Source: Strongylocentrotus purpuratus (lineage: Eukaryota; Echinodermata; Echinoidea; Camarodonta; Strongylocentrotidae). From it: a stretch of DNA of 64,000 nt. Both the position numbers and the translations under genes were made by a program. Where the stretch lies: the NCBI RefSeq assembly GCF_000002235.5, contig NW_022145605.1, positions 36,899,141 through 36,963,140 on the forward strand. Direction: 5' to 3'. The notes under the pieces were generated by a model. The model saw only the letters and a list, made by a program, of their open reading frames with translations. It searched no databases and was not told where the DNA came from. Shown here in pieces: positions 42,691 to 56,000 of this stretch; the first letter of the stretch is position 1; each line of letters begins with the position of its first letter.

Positions 42691-45600
42691 AAGCGCGGAA
42701 GCTTTTACGTTTCATTAAATCATTAGAGAAAGAAGACGATTCGTTGTGCCGTTCTCGACTCTTAATCCTCGTCTGAATTCAGTCCCCCCCCCCCCCCCCC
42801 CTCCCGCGCGAAGCGCGGAAGCTTTTACGTTTCATTAAATCATTAGAGAAAGAAGACGATTCGTTGTTCCGTTCTCGACTCTTAATCCTCGTCTGAATTC
42901 AGTCCCCCCCCCCCCCCTCCCCTCCCGCGCGAAGCGCGGAAGCTTTTACGTTTCATTAAATCATTAGAGAAAGAAGACGATTCGTTGTGCCGTTCTCGAC
43001 TCTTAATCCTCGTCTGAATTCAGTCCCCCCCCCCCCCTCCCCTCCCGCGCGAAGCGCGGAAGCTTTTTACGTTTCATTAAATCATGAGAGAAGAAGACGA
43101 TTCGTTGTGCCGTTCTCGACTCTTAATCCTCGTCTGAATTCAGTCCTCCCCCCACCCCCCCTCCCGCGCGAAGCGCGGAAGCTTTTACGTTTCATAAAAT
43201 CATGAGAGAAAGAAGACGATTCGTTGTGCCGTTCTCGACTCTTAATCCTCGTCTGAATTCAGTCCCCCCCCCCCCCCCCCCCTCCCGCGCGAAGCGCGGA
43301 AGCTTTTACGTTTCATAAATCATTAGAGAAAGAAGACGATTCGTTGTGCCGTTCTCGACTCTTAATCCTCGTCTGAATTCAGTCCCCCCTCCCCTCCCGC
43401 GCGAAGCGCGGAAGCTTTTACGTTTCATTAAATCATTAGAGAAAGAAGACGATTCGTTGTGCCGTTCTCGACTCTTAATCCTCGTCTAATTCAGTCCCCC
43501 CCCCACCCCCCCCCCCTCCCGCGCGAAGCGCGGAAGCTTTTACGTTTCATAAATCATGAGAGAAAGAAGACGATTTGTTGTGCCGTTCTCGACTCTTAAT
43601 CCTCGTCTGAATTCAGTCCCCCCCCCCCCCCCCCCCCCCTCCCGCGCGAAGCGCGGAAGCTTTTACGTTTCATAAATCATTAGAGAAAGAAGACGATTCG
43701 TTGTGCCGTTCTCGACTCTTAATCCTCGTCTGAATTCAGTCCCCCCCCTCCCCTCCCGCGCGAAGCGCGGAAGCTTTTACGTTTCATAAAATCATTAGAG
43801 AAAGAAGACGATTCGTTGTGCCGTTCTCGACTCTTAATCCTCGTCTGAATTCAGTCCCCCCCCCCACCCCCCCCCCCTCCCGCGCGAAGCGCGGAAGCTT
43901 TTACGTTTCATAAAATCATGAGAGAAAAGACGATTCGTTGTGCCGTTCTCGACTCTTAATCCTCGTCTGAATTCAGTCCCCCCCCCCCCCCCCCCCCCCC
44001 TCCCGCGCGAAGCGCGGAAGCTTTTACGTTTCATAAAATCATTAGAGAAAGAAGACGATTCGTTGTGCCGTTCTCGACTCTTAATCCTCGTCTGAATTCA
44101 GTCCCCCCCCCCCCCCTCCCGCGCGAAGCGCGGAAGCTTTTACGTTTCATTAAATCATTAGAGAAAGAAGACGATTCGTTGTGCCGTTCTCGACTCTTAA
44201 TCCTCGTCTGAATTCAGTCCCCCCCCCCCCCCCCCCCCCCACCCCCCTCCCGCGCGAAGCGCGGAAGCTTTTACGTTTCATTAAATCATTAGAGAAAGAA
44301 GACGATTCGTTGTGCCGTTCTCGACTCTTAATCCTCGTCTGAATTCAGTCCCCCCACCCCCCTCCCGCGCGAAGCGCGGAAGCTTTTACGTTTCATTAAA
44401 TCATTAGAGAAAGAAGACGATTCGTTGTGCCGTTCTCGACTCTTAATCCTCGTCTGAATTCAGTCCCCCCACCCCCTCCCGCGCGAAGCGCGGAAGCTTT
44501 TACGTTTCATTAAATCATGAGAGAAAGAAGACGATTCGTTGTGCCGTTCTCGACTCTTAATCCTCGTCTGAATTCAGTCCCCCCCCCCCTCCCCTCCCGC
44601 GCGAAGCGCGGAAGCTTTTACGTTTCATTAAATCATGAGAGAAAGAAGACGATTCGTTGTGCCGTTCTCGACTCTTAATCCTCGTCTGAATTCAGTTCCC
44701 CCCTCCCCTCCCGCGCGAAGCGCGGAAGCTTTTACGTTTCATAAAATCATGAGAGAAAGAAGACGATTTGTTGTGCCGTTCTCGACTCTTAATCCTCGTC
44801 TGAATTCAGTCCCCCCCCCCCCAACCCCCCTCCCGCGCGAAGCGCGGAAGCTTTTACGTTTCATTAAATCATTAGAGAAAGAAGACGATTCGTTGTGCCG
44901 TTCTCGACTCTTAATCCTCGTCTGAATTCAGTCCCCCCCATCCCCCTCCCGCGCGAAGCGCGGAAGCTTTTTACGTTTCATTAAATCATGAGAGAAAGAA
45001 GACGATTCGTTGTGCCGTTCTCGACTCTTAATCCTCGTCTGAATTCAGTCCCCCCCCCCCTCCCCTCCCGCGCGAAGCGCGGAAGCTTTTACGTTTCATA
45101 AATCATGAGAAAGAAGACGATTTGTTGTGCCGTTCTCGACTCTTAATCCTCGTCTGAATTCAGTCCCCCCCCCACCACCCCCCTCCCGCGCGAAGCGCGG
45201 AAGCTTTTACGTTTCATTAAATCATTAGAGAAAGAAGACGATTCGTTGTGCCGTTCTCGACTCTTAATCCTCGTCTGAATTCAGTCCCCCCCCCAAAAAC
45301 CCCTCCCGCGCGAAGCGCGGAAGCTTTTTACGTTTCATAAAATCATGAGAGAAAGAAGACGATTCGTTGTCCGTTCTCGACTCTTAATCCTCGTCTGAAT
45401 TCAGTCCCCCCCCCCTCCCCTCCCGCGCGAAGCGCGGAAGCTTTTACGTTTCATTAAATCATTAGAGAAAGAAGACGATTCGTTGTTCCGTTCTCGACTC
45501 TTAATCCTCGTCTGAATTCAGTCCCCCCCACCCCCTCCCCCGCGAAGCGCGGAAGCTTTACGTTTCATTAAATCATTAGAGAAAGAAGACGATTCGTTGT

Positions 45601-46996
45601 TCCGTTCTCGACTCTTAATCCTCGTCTGAATTCAGTCCCCCCCCCCCCCCCCCCCCCCCTCCCGCGCGAAGCGCGGAAGCTTTTTACGTTTCATTAAATC
45701 ATTAGAGAAAGAAGACGATTCGTTGTTCCGTTCTCGACTCTTAATCCTCGTCTGAATTCAGTCCCCCCCCCTCCCCTCCCGCGCGAAGCGCGGAAGCTTT
45801 TTACGTTTCATTAAATCATGAGAGAAAGAAGACGATTTGTTGTGCCGTTCTCGACTCTTAATCCTCGTCTGAATTCAGTCCCCCCCCCTCCCCTCCCGCG
45901 CGAAGCGCGGAAGCTTTTACGTTTCATTAAATCATGAGAGAAAGAAGACGATTCGTTGTGCCGTTCTCGACTCTTAATCCTCGTCTGAATTCAGTCTCCC
46001 CCCACCCCCCCTCCCGCGCGAAGCGCGGAAGCTTTTACGTTTCATAAAATCATGAGAGAAAGAAGACGATTCGTTGTGCCGTTCTCGACTCTTAATCCTC
46101 GTCTGAATTCAGTCCCCCCCCCCCACCCCCCTCCCGCGCGAAGCGCGGAAGCTTTTACGTTTCATAAAATCATTAGAGAAAGAAGACGATTCGTTGTGCC
46201 GTTCTCGACTCTTAATCCTCGTCTGAATTCAGTCCCCCCTCCCCTCCCGCGCGAAGCGCGGAAGCTTTTACGTTTCATAAAATCATGAGAGAAAGAAGAC
46301 GATTCGTTGTGCCGTTCTCGACTCTTAATCCTCGTCTGAATTCAGTCTCCCCCCCCCCCCCCCCTCCCGCGCGAAGCGCGGAAGCTTTTACGTTTCATTA
46401 AATCATTAGAGAAAGAAGACGATTCGTTGTGCCGTTCTCGACTCTTAATCCTCGTCTGAATTCAGTCCCCCCCCCCCCCCCCCCCCCCCCTCCCGCGCGA
46501 AGCGCGGAAGCTTTTACGTTTCATAAAATCATTAGAGAAAGAAGACGATTCGTTGTGCCGTTCTCGACTCTTAATCCTCGTCTGAATTCAGTCCCCCCAG
46601 CCCCCTCCCGCGCGAAGCGCGGAAGCTTTTACGTTTCATTAAATCATTAGAGAAAGAAGACGATTCGTTGTGCCGTTCTCGACTCTTAATCCTCGTCTGA
46701 ATTCATTCCCCCCACCCCCTCCCGCGCGAAGCGCGGAAGCTTTTACGTTTCATAAAATCATGAGAGAAAGAAGACGATTTGTTGTGCCGTTCTCGACTCT
46801 TAATCCTCGTCTGAATTCAGTCCCCCCCCCCCCCCCCCCTCCCGCGCGAAGCGCGGAAGCTTTTACGTTTCATTAAATCATTAGAGAAAGAAGACGATTC
46901 GTTGTGCCGTTCTCGACTCTTAATCCTCGTCTGAATTCAGTCCCCCCCATACCCCCTCCCGCGCGAAGCGCGGAAGCTTTTTACGTTTCATAAATC

Positions 46997-47062
46997 ATGA
47001 GAGAAAGAAGACGATTTGTTGTGCCGTTCTCGACTCTTAATCCTCGTCTGAATTCAGTCCCC
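46997..47062 (+). repeat. Truncated 66-bp satellite monomer
   Basis: This monomer ends at CAGTCCCC and passes directly into the ATGAGAGAAAG of the next one. It lacks most of the C-tract, the hairpin and the AAGCTTTTACGTTTC segment. The junction is C-tract to ATGAG, suggesting slippage or recombination across the hairpin/C-tract zone. Confidence 0.9.
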
Positions 47063-50000
47063 ATGAGAGAAAGAAGACGATTTGTTGTGCCGTTCTCGAC
47101 TCTTAATCCTCGTCTGAATTCAGTCCCCCCCCCCACCCCCCTCCCGCGCGAAGCGCGGAAGCTTTTACGTTTCATTAAATCATTAGAGAAAGAAGACGAT
47201 TCGTTGTGCCGTTCTCGACTCTTAATCCTCGTCTGAATTCAGTCCCCCCCAATCCCCCTCCCGCGCGAAGCGCGGAAGCTTTTACGTTTTTCAAATCATG
47301 AGAGAAAGAAGACGATTCGTTGTGCCGTTCTCGACTCTTAATCCTCGTCTGAATTCAGTCCCCCCCCCCCCCTCCCCTCCCGCGCGAAGCGCGGAAGCTT
47401 TTACGTTTCATAAAATCATGAGAGAAAGAAGACGATTCGTTGTGCCGTTCTCGACTCTTAATCCTCGTCTGAATTCAGTCCCCCCCCACCCCCCCCTCCC
47501 GCGCGAAGCGCGGAAGCTTTTACGTTTCATTAAATCATTAGAGAAAGAAGACGATTCGTTGTGCCGTTCTCGACTCTTAATCCTCGTCTGAATTCAGTCC
47601 CCCCCCCCCCCCCTCCCGCGCGAAGCGCGGAAGCTTTTTACGTTTCATAAAATCATGAGAGAAAGAAGACGATTCGTTGTCCGTTCTCGACTCTTAATCC
47701 TCGTCTGAATTCAGTCCCCCCCCCCTCCCCTCCCGCGCGAAGCGCGGAAGCTTTTTACGTTTCATTAAATCATTAGAGAAAGAAGACGATTCGTTGTTCC
47801 GTTCTCGACTCTTAATCCTCGTCTGAATTCAGTCCCCCCCCCCCCTCCCGCGCGAAGCGCGGAAGCTTTTACGTTTCATTAAATCATTAGAGAAAGAAGA
47901 CGATTCGTTGTTCCGTTCTCGACTCTTAATCCTCGTCTGAATTCAGTCCCCCCCCCCCCCCCCCCCCTCCCGCGCGAAGCGCGGAAGCTTTTACGTTTCA
48001 TTAAATCATTAGAGAAAGAAGACGATTCGTTGTTCCGTTCTCGACTCTTAATCCTCGTCTGAATTCAGTCCCCCCCCCTCCCCTCCCGCGCGAAGCGCGG
48101 AAGCTTTTTACGTTTCATTAAATCATGAGAGAAAGAAGACGATTCGTTGTGCCGTTCTCGACTCTTAATCCTCGTCTGAATTCAGTCCCCCCCCCTCCCC
48201 TCCCGCGCGAAGCGCGGAAGCTTTTTACGTTTCATTAAATCATGAGAGAAAGAAGACGATTCGTTGTGCCGTTCTCGACTCTTAATCCTCGTCTGAATTC
48301 AGTCTCCCCCCACCCCCCCTCCCGCGCGAAGCGCGGAAGCTTTTACGTTTCATAAATCATGAGAGAAAGAAGACGATTCGTTGTGCCGTTCTCGACTCTT
48401 AATCCTCGTCTGAATTCAGTCCCCCCCCCCCCCCCCCCTCCCGCGCGAAGCGCGGAAGCTTTTACGTTTCATAAAATCATTAGAGAAAGAAGACGATTCG
48501 TTGTGCCGTTCTCGACTCTTAATCCTCGTCTGAATTCAGTCCCCCCTCCCCTCCCGCGCGAAGCGCGGAAGCTTTTACGTTTCATAAATCATGAGAGAAA
48601 GAAGACGATTCGTTGTGCCGTTCTCGACTCTTAATCCTCGTCTGAATTCAGTCCCCCCCCCCCCCCCCCCTCCCGCGCGAAGCGCGGAAGCTTTTACGTT
48701 TCATAAAATCATGAGAGAAAGAAGACGATTCGTTGTGCCGTTCTCGACTCTTAATCCTCGTCTGAATTCAGTCCCCCCCCCCCCCCCCCCCCCTCCCGCG
48801 CGAAGCGCGGAAGCTTTTACGTTTCATAAAATCATTAGAGAAAGAAGACGATTCGTTGTGCCGTTCTCGACTCTTAATCCTCGTCTGAATTCAGTCCCCC
48901 CCCCCCCCCTCCCGCGCGAAGCGCGGAAGCTTTTACGTTTCATTAAATCATTAGAGAAAGAAGACGATTCGTTGTGCCGTTCTCGACTCTTAATCCTCGT
49001 CTGAATTCAGTCCCCCCACCCCCTCCCGCGCGAAGCGCGGAAGCTTTTACGTTTCATAAAATCATGAGAGAAAGAAGACGATTCGTTGTGCCGTTCTCGA
49101 CTCTTAATCCTCGTCTGAATTCAGTCCCCCCCCCCCACCCCCCTCCCGCGCGAAGCGCGGAAGCTTTTACGTTTCATTAAATCATTAGAGAAAGAAGACG
49201 ATTCGTTGTGCCGTTCTCGACTCTTAATCCTCGTCTGAATTCAGTCCCCCCCCCCCCCCCCCTCCCGCGCGAAGCGCGGAAGCTTTTTACGTTTCATAAA
49301 TCATGAGAGAAAGAAGACGATTCGTTGTGCCGTTCTCGACTCTTAATCCTCGTCTGAATTCAGTCCCCCCCCCCCCCCCTCCCCTCCCGCGCGAAGCGCG
49401 GAAGCTTTTACGTTTCATAAATCATGAGAGAAAGAAGACGATTCGTTGTGCCGTTCTCGACTCTTAATCCTCGTCTGAATTCAGTCCCCCCCCCCCCCCC
49501 CCCCTCCCGCGCGAAGCGCGGAAGCTTTTACGTTTCATTAAATCATTAGAGAAAGAAGACGATTCGTTGTGCCGTTCTCGACTCTTAATCCTCGTCTGAA
49601 TTCAGTCCCCCCCCACCCCTCCCGCGCGAAGCGCGGAAGCTTTTTACGTTTCATAAATCATTAGAGAAAGAAGACGATTCGTTGTCGTTCTCGACTCTTA
49701 ATCCTCGTCTGAATTCAGTCCCCCCCCCCCCCTCCCCTCCCGCGCGAAGCGCGGAAGCTTTTACGTTTCATTAAATCATTAGAGAAAGAAGACGATTCGT
49801 TGTTCCGTTCTCGACTCTTAATCCTCGTCTGAATTCAGTCCCCCCCACCCCCTCCCGCGCGAAGCGCGGAAGCTTTTACGTTTCATTAAATCATTAGAGA
49901 AAGAAGACGATTCGTTGTTCCGTTCTCGACTCTTAATCCTCGTCTGAATTCAGTCCCCCCCCCACCCCCTCCCGCGCGAAGCGCGGAAGCTTTTACGTTT

Positions 50001-53000
50001 CATTAAATCATTAGAGAAAGAAGACGATTCGTTGTTCCGTTCTCGACTCTTAATCCTCGTCTGAATTCAGTCCCCCCCCCTCCCCTCCCGCGCGAAGCGC
50101 GGAAGCTTTTTACGTTTCATTAAATCATTAGAGAAAGAAGACGATTCGTTGTGCCGTTCTCGACTCTTAATCCTCGTCTGAATTCAGTCCCCCCCCCCCT
50201 CCCCTCCCGCGCGAAGCGCGGAAGCTTTTACGTTTCATTAAATCATGAGAGAAAGAAGACGATTCGTTGTGCCGTTCTCGACTCTTAATCCTCGTCTGAA
50301 TTCAGTCTCCCCCCCCCCCCCTCCCGCGCGAAGCGCGGAAGCTTTTACGTTTCATAAAATCATGAGAGAAAGAAGACGATTCGTTGTGCCGTTCTCGACT
50401 CTTAATCCTCGTCTGAATTCAGTCCCCCCCCCCCCCCCACCCCCCCCCCCCGCGCGAAGCGCGGAAGCTTTTACGTTTCATAAAATCATTAGAGAAAGAA
50501 GACGATTCGTTGTGCCGTTCTCGACTCTTAATCCTCGTCTGAATTCAGTCCCCCCCCCCCCCCTCCCGCGCGAAGCGCGGAAGCTTTTACGTTTCATTAA
50601 ATCATTAGAGAAAGAAGACGATTCGTTGTGCCGTTCTCGACTCTTAATCCTCGTCTGAATTCATCCCCCCACCCCCTCCCCGCGAAGCGCGGAAGCTTTT
50701 ACGTTTCATTAAATCATGAGAGAAAGAAGACGATTCGTTGTGCCGTTCTCGACTCTTAATCCTCGTCTGAATTCAGTCCCCCCCCCCTCCCCTCCCGCGC
50801 GAAGCGCGGAAGCTTTTAACGTTTCATTAAATCATGAGAGAAAGAAGACGATTCGTTGTGCCGTTCTCGACTCTTAATCCTCGTCTGAATTCAGTTCCCC
50901 CCTCCCCTCCCGCGCGAAGCGCGGAAGCTTTTACGTTTCATAAAATCATGAGAGAAAGAAGACGATTCGTTGTGCCGTTCTCGACTCTTAATCCTCGTCT
51001 GAATTCAGTCCCCCCCCCCCCCCCCCTCCCGCGCGAAGCGCGGAAGCTTTTACGTTTCATTAAATCATTAGAGAAAGAAGACGATTCGTTGTGCCGTTCT
51101 CGACTCTTAATCCTCGTCTGAATTCAGTCCCCCCCAATCCCCCTCCCGCGCGAAGCGCGGAAGCTTTTACGTTTCATAAATCATGAGAGAAAGAAGACGA
51201 TTCGTTGTGCCGTTCTCGACTCTTAATCCTCGTCTGAATTCAGTCCCCCCCCCCCCCCCCTCCCGCGCGAAGCGCGGAAGCTTTTACGTTTCATAAAATC
51301 ATGAGAGAAAGAAGACGATTCGTTGTGCCGTTCTCGACTCTTAATCCTCGTCTGAATTCAGTCCCCCCCCCCCCCACCCCCCCCTCCCGCGCGAAGCGCG
51401 GAAGCTTTTACGTTTCATTAAATCATTAGAGAAAGAAGACGATTCGTTGTGCCGTTCTCGACTCTTAATCCTCGTCTGAATTCAGTCCCCCCCCCAAACC
51501 CCTCCCGCGCGAAGCGCGGAAGCTTTTTACGTTTCATAAATCATGAGAGAAAGAAGACGATTCGTTGTCCGTTCTCGACTCTTAATCCTCGTCTGAATTC
51601 AGTCCCCCCCCCCCCCCTCCCTCCCGCGCGAAGCGCGGAAGCTTTTTACGTTTCATTAAATCATTAGAGAAAGAAGACGATTCGTTGTTCCGTTCTCGAC
51701 TCTTAATCCTCGTCTGAATTCAGTCCCCCCCACCCCTCCCGCGCGAAGCGCGGAAGCTTTTACGTTTCATTAAATCATTAGAGAAAGAAGACGATTCGTT
51801 GTTCCGTTCTCGACTCTTAATCCTCGTCTGAATTCAGTCCCCCCCCCCCACCCCCTCCCGCGCGAAGCGCGGAAGCTTTTACGTTTCATTAAATCATTAG
51901 AGAAAGAAGACGATTCGTTGTTCCGTTCTCGACTCTTAATCCTCGTCTGAATTCAGTCCCCCCCCCCTCCCCTCCCGCGCGAAGCGCGGAAGCTTTTTAC
52001 GTTTCATTAAATCATGAGAGAAAGAAGACGATTCGTTGTGCCGTTCTCGACTCTTAATCCTCGTCTGAATTCAGTCCCCCCCCCTCCCCTCCCGCGCGAA
52101 GCGCGGAAGCTTTTTACGTTTCATTAAATCATGAGAGAAAGAAGACGATTCGTTGTGCCGTTCTCGACTCTTAATCCTCGTCTGAATTCAGTCTCCCCCC
52201 ACCCCCCCTCCCGCGCGAAGCGCGGAAGCTTTTACGTTTCATAAAATCATGAGAGAAAGAAGACGATTCGTTGTGCCGTTCTCGACTCTTAATCCTCGTC
52301 TGAATTCAGTCCCCCCCCCCCCAACCCCCTCCCGCGCGAAGCGCGGAAGCTTTTACGTTTCATAAAATCATTAGAGAAAGAAGACGATTCGTTGTGCCGT
52401 TCTCGACTCTTAATCCTCGTCTGAATTCAGTCCCCCCCCCACCCCCTCCCGCGCGAAGCGCGGAAGCTTTTACGTTTCATTAAATCATTAGAGAAAGAAG
52501 ACGATTCGTTGTTCCGTTCTCGACTCTTAATCCTCGTCTGAATTCAGTTCCCCCCTCCCCTCCCGCGCGAAGCGCGGAAGCTTTTACGTTTCATAAAATC
52601 ATGAGAGAAAGAAGACGATTCGTTGTGCCGTTCTCGACTCTTAATCCTCGTCTGAATTCAGTCTCCCCCCACCCCCCCTCCCGCGCGAAGCGCGGAAGCT
52701 TTTACGTTTCATAAATCATGAGAGAAAGAAGACGATTCGTTGTGCCGTTCTCGACTCTTAATCCTCGTCTGAATTCAGTCCCCCCCCCTCCCCTCCCGCG
52801 CGAAGCGCGGAAGCTTTTACGTTTCATTAAATCATGAGAGAAAGAAGACGATTCGTTGTGCCGTTCTCGACTCTTAATCCTCGTCTGAATTCAGTTCCCC
52901 CCCTCCCCTCCCGCGCGAAGCGCGGAAGCTTTTACGTTTCATAAAATCATGAGAGAAAGAAGACGATTTGTTGTGCCGTTCTCGACTCTTAATCCTCGTC

Positions 53001-56000
53001 TGAATTCAGTCCCCCCCCCCCACCCCCCTCCCGCGCGAAGCGCGGAAGCTTTTACGTTTCATTAAATCATTAGAGAAAGAAGACGATTCGTTGTGCCGTT
53101 CTCGACTCTTAATCCTCGTCTGAATTCAGTCCCCCCCAATACCCCCTCCCGCGCGAAGCGCGGAAGCTTTTTACGTTTCATAAATCATGAGAGAAAGAAG
53201 ACGATTCGTTGTGCCGTTCTCGACTCTTAATCCTCGTCTGAATTCAGTCCCCCCCCCCTCCCCTCCCGCGCGAAGCGCGGAAGCTTTTACGTTTCATAAA
53301 ATCATGAGAGAAAGAAGACGATTCGTTGTGCCGTTCTCGACTCTTAATCCTCGTCTGAATTCAGTCCCCCCCCCACCAACCCCCCTCCCGCGCGAAGCGC
53401 GGAAGCTTTTACGTTTCATTAAATCATTAGAGAAAGAAGACGATTCGTTGTGCCGTTCTCGACTCTTAATCCTCGTCTGAATTCAGTCCCCCCCCCCCCC
53501 CCCCCTCCCGCGCGAAGCGCGGAAGCTTTTTACGTTTCATAAAATCATGAGAGAAAGAAGACGATTCGTTGTCAGTTCTCGACTCTTAATCCTCGTCTGA
53601 ATTCAGTCCCCCCCCCTCCCCTCCCGCGCGAAGCGCGGAAGCTTTTTACGTTTCATTAAATCATTAGAGAAAGAAGACGATTCGTTGTTCCGTTCTCGAC
53701 TCTTAATCCTCGTCTGAATTCAGTCCCCCCCCCCCCCCTCCCGCGCGAAGCGCGGAAGCTTTTACGTTTCATTAAATCATTAGAGAAAGAAGACGATTCG
53801 TTGTTCCGTTCTCGACTCTTAATCCTCGTCTGAATTCAGTCCCCCCCCCCCCCACCCCCTCCCGCGCGAAGCGCGGAAGCTTTTTACGTTTCATTAAATC
53901 ATTAGAGAAAGAAGACGATTCGTTGTTCCGTTCTCGACTCTTAATCCTCGTCTGAATTCAGTCCCCCCCCCCCCCCCTCCTGCGCGAAGCGCGGAAGCTT
54001 TTTACGTTTCATTAAATCATGAGAGAAAGAAGACGATTCGTTGTGCCGTTCTCGACTCTTAATCCTCGTCTGAATTCAGTCCCCCCCCTCCCCTCCCGCG
54101 CGAAGCGCGGAAGCTTTTTACGTTTCATTAAATCATGAGAGAAAGAAGACGATTCGTTGTGCCGTTCTCGACTCTTAATCCTCGTCTGAATTCAGTCTCC
54201 CCCCACCCCCCCTCCCGCGCGAAGCGCGGAAGCTTTTACGTTTCATTAAATCATGAGAGAAAGAAGACGATTTGTTGTGCCGTTCTCGACTCTTAATCCT
54301 CGTCTGAATTCAGTCCCCCCCCCCCCCCCCCTCCCGCGCGAAGCGCGGAAGCTTTTACGTTTCATAAATCATTAGAGAAAGAAGACGATTCGTTGTGCCG
54401 TTCTCGACTCTTAATCCTCGTCTGAATTCAGTCCCCCCCCACCCCCTCCCGCGCGAAGCGCGGAAGCTTTTACGTTTCATTAAATCATTAGAGAAAGAAG
54501 ACGATTCGTTGTTCCGTTCTCGACTCTTAATCCTCGTCTGAATTCAGTTCCCCCCTCCCCCTCCCGCGCGAAGCGCGGAAGCTTTTACGTTTCATAAAAT
54601 CATGAGAGAAAGAAGACGATTCGTTGTGCCGTTCTCGACTCTTAATCCTCGTCTGAATTCAGTCTCCCCCCACCCCCCCTCCCGCGCGAAGCGCGGAAGC
54701 TTTTACGTTTCATAAATCATGAGAGAAAGAAGACGATTCGTTGTGCCGTTCTCGACTCTTAATCCTCGTCTGAATTCAGTCCCCCCCCCCCCCCCCCCCC
54801 TCCCGCGCGAAGCGCGGAAGCTTTTACGTTTCATAAAATCATTAGAGAAAGAAGACGATTCGTTGTGCCGTTCTCGACTCTTAATCCTCGTCTGAATTCA
54901 GTCCCCCCCCCCCCTCCCGCGCGAAGCGCGGAAGCTTTTACGTTTCATTAAATCATTAGAGAAAGAAGACGATTCGTTGTGCCGTTCTCGACTCTTAATC
55001 CTCGTCTGAATTCAGTCCCCCCCCCCCTCCCCTCCCGCGCGAAGCGCGGAAGCTTTTACGTTTCATTAAATCATGAGAGAAAGAAGACGATTCGTTGTTC
55101 CGTTCTCGACTCTTAATCCTCGTCTGAATTCAGTCCCCCCCACCCCCCTCCCGCGCGAAGCGCGGAAGCTTTTACGTTTCATAAATCATTAGAGAAAGAA
55201 GACGATTCGTTGTGCCGTTCTCGACTCTTAATCCTCGTCTGAATTCAGTTCCCCCCTCCCCTCCCGCGCGAAGCGCGGAAGCTTTTACGTTTCATAAAAT
55301 CATGAGAGAAAGAAGACGATTCGTTGTGCCGTTCTCGACTCTTAATCCTCGTCTGAATTCAGTCTCCCCCCCCCCCCCCCCCTCCCGCGCGAAGCGCGGA
55401 AGCTTTTACGTTTCATAAAATCATGAGAGAAAGAAGACGATTCGTTGTTCCGTTCTCGACTCTTAATCCTCGTCTGAATTCAGTCCCCCCCCCCCCCTCC
55501 CCTCCCGCGCGAAGCGCGGAAGCTTTTTACGTTTCATTAAATCATGAGAGAAAGAAGACGATTCGTTGTGCCGTTCTCGACTCTTAATCCTCGTCTGAAT
55601 TCAGTCCCCCCCCCCTCCCCTCCCGCGCGAAGCGCGGAAGCTTTTACGTTTCATTAAATCATGAGAGAAAGAAGACGATTCGTTGTGCCGTTCTCGACTC
55701 TTAATCCTCGTCTGAATTCAGTTCCCCCCCTCCCCTCCCGCGCGAAGCGCGGAAGCTTTTACGTTTCATAAATCATGAGAGAAAGAAGACGATTCGTTGT
55801 GCCGTTCTCGACTCTTAATCCTCGTCTGAATTCAGTCCCCCCCCCCCCCCCCCCCCTCCCGCGCGAAGCGCGGAAGCTTTTACGTTTCATTAAATCATTA
55901 GAGAAAGAAGACGATTCGTTGTGCCGTTCTCGACTCTTAATCCTCGTCTGAATTCAGTCCCCCCCCCCCCCCCCCCTCCCGCGCGAAGCGCGGAAGCTTT

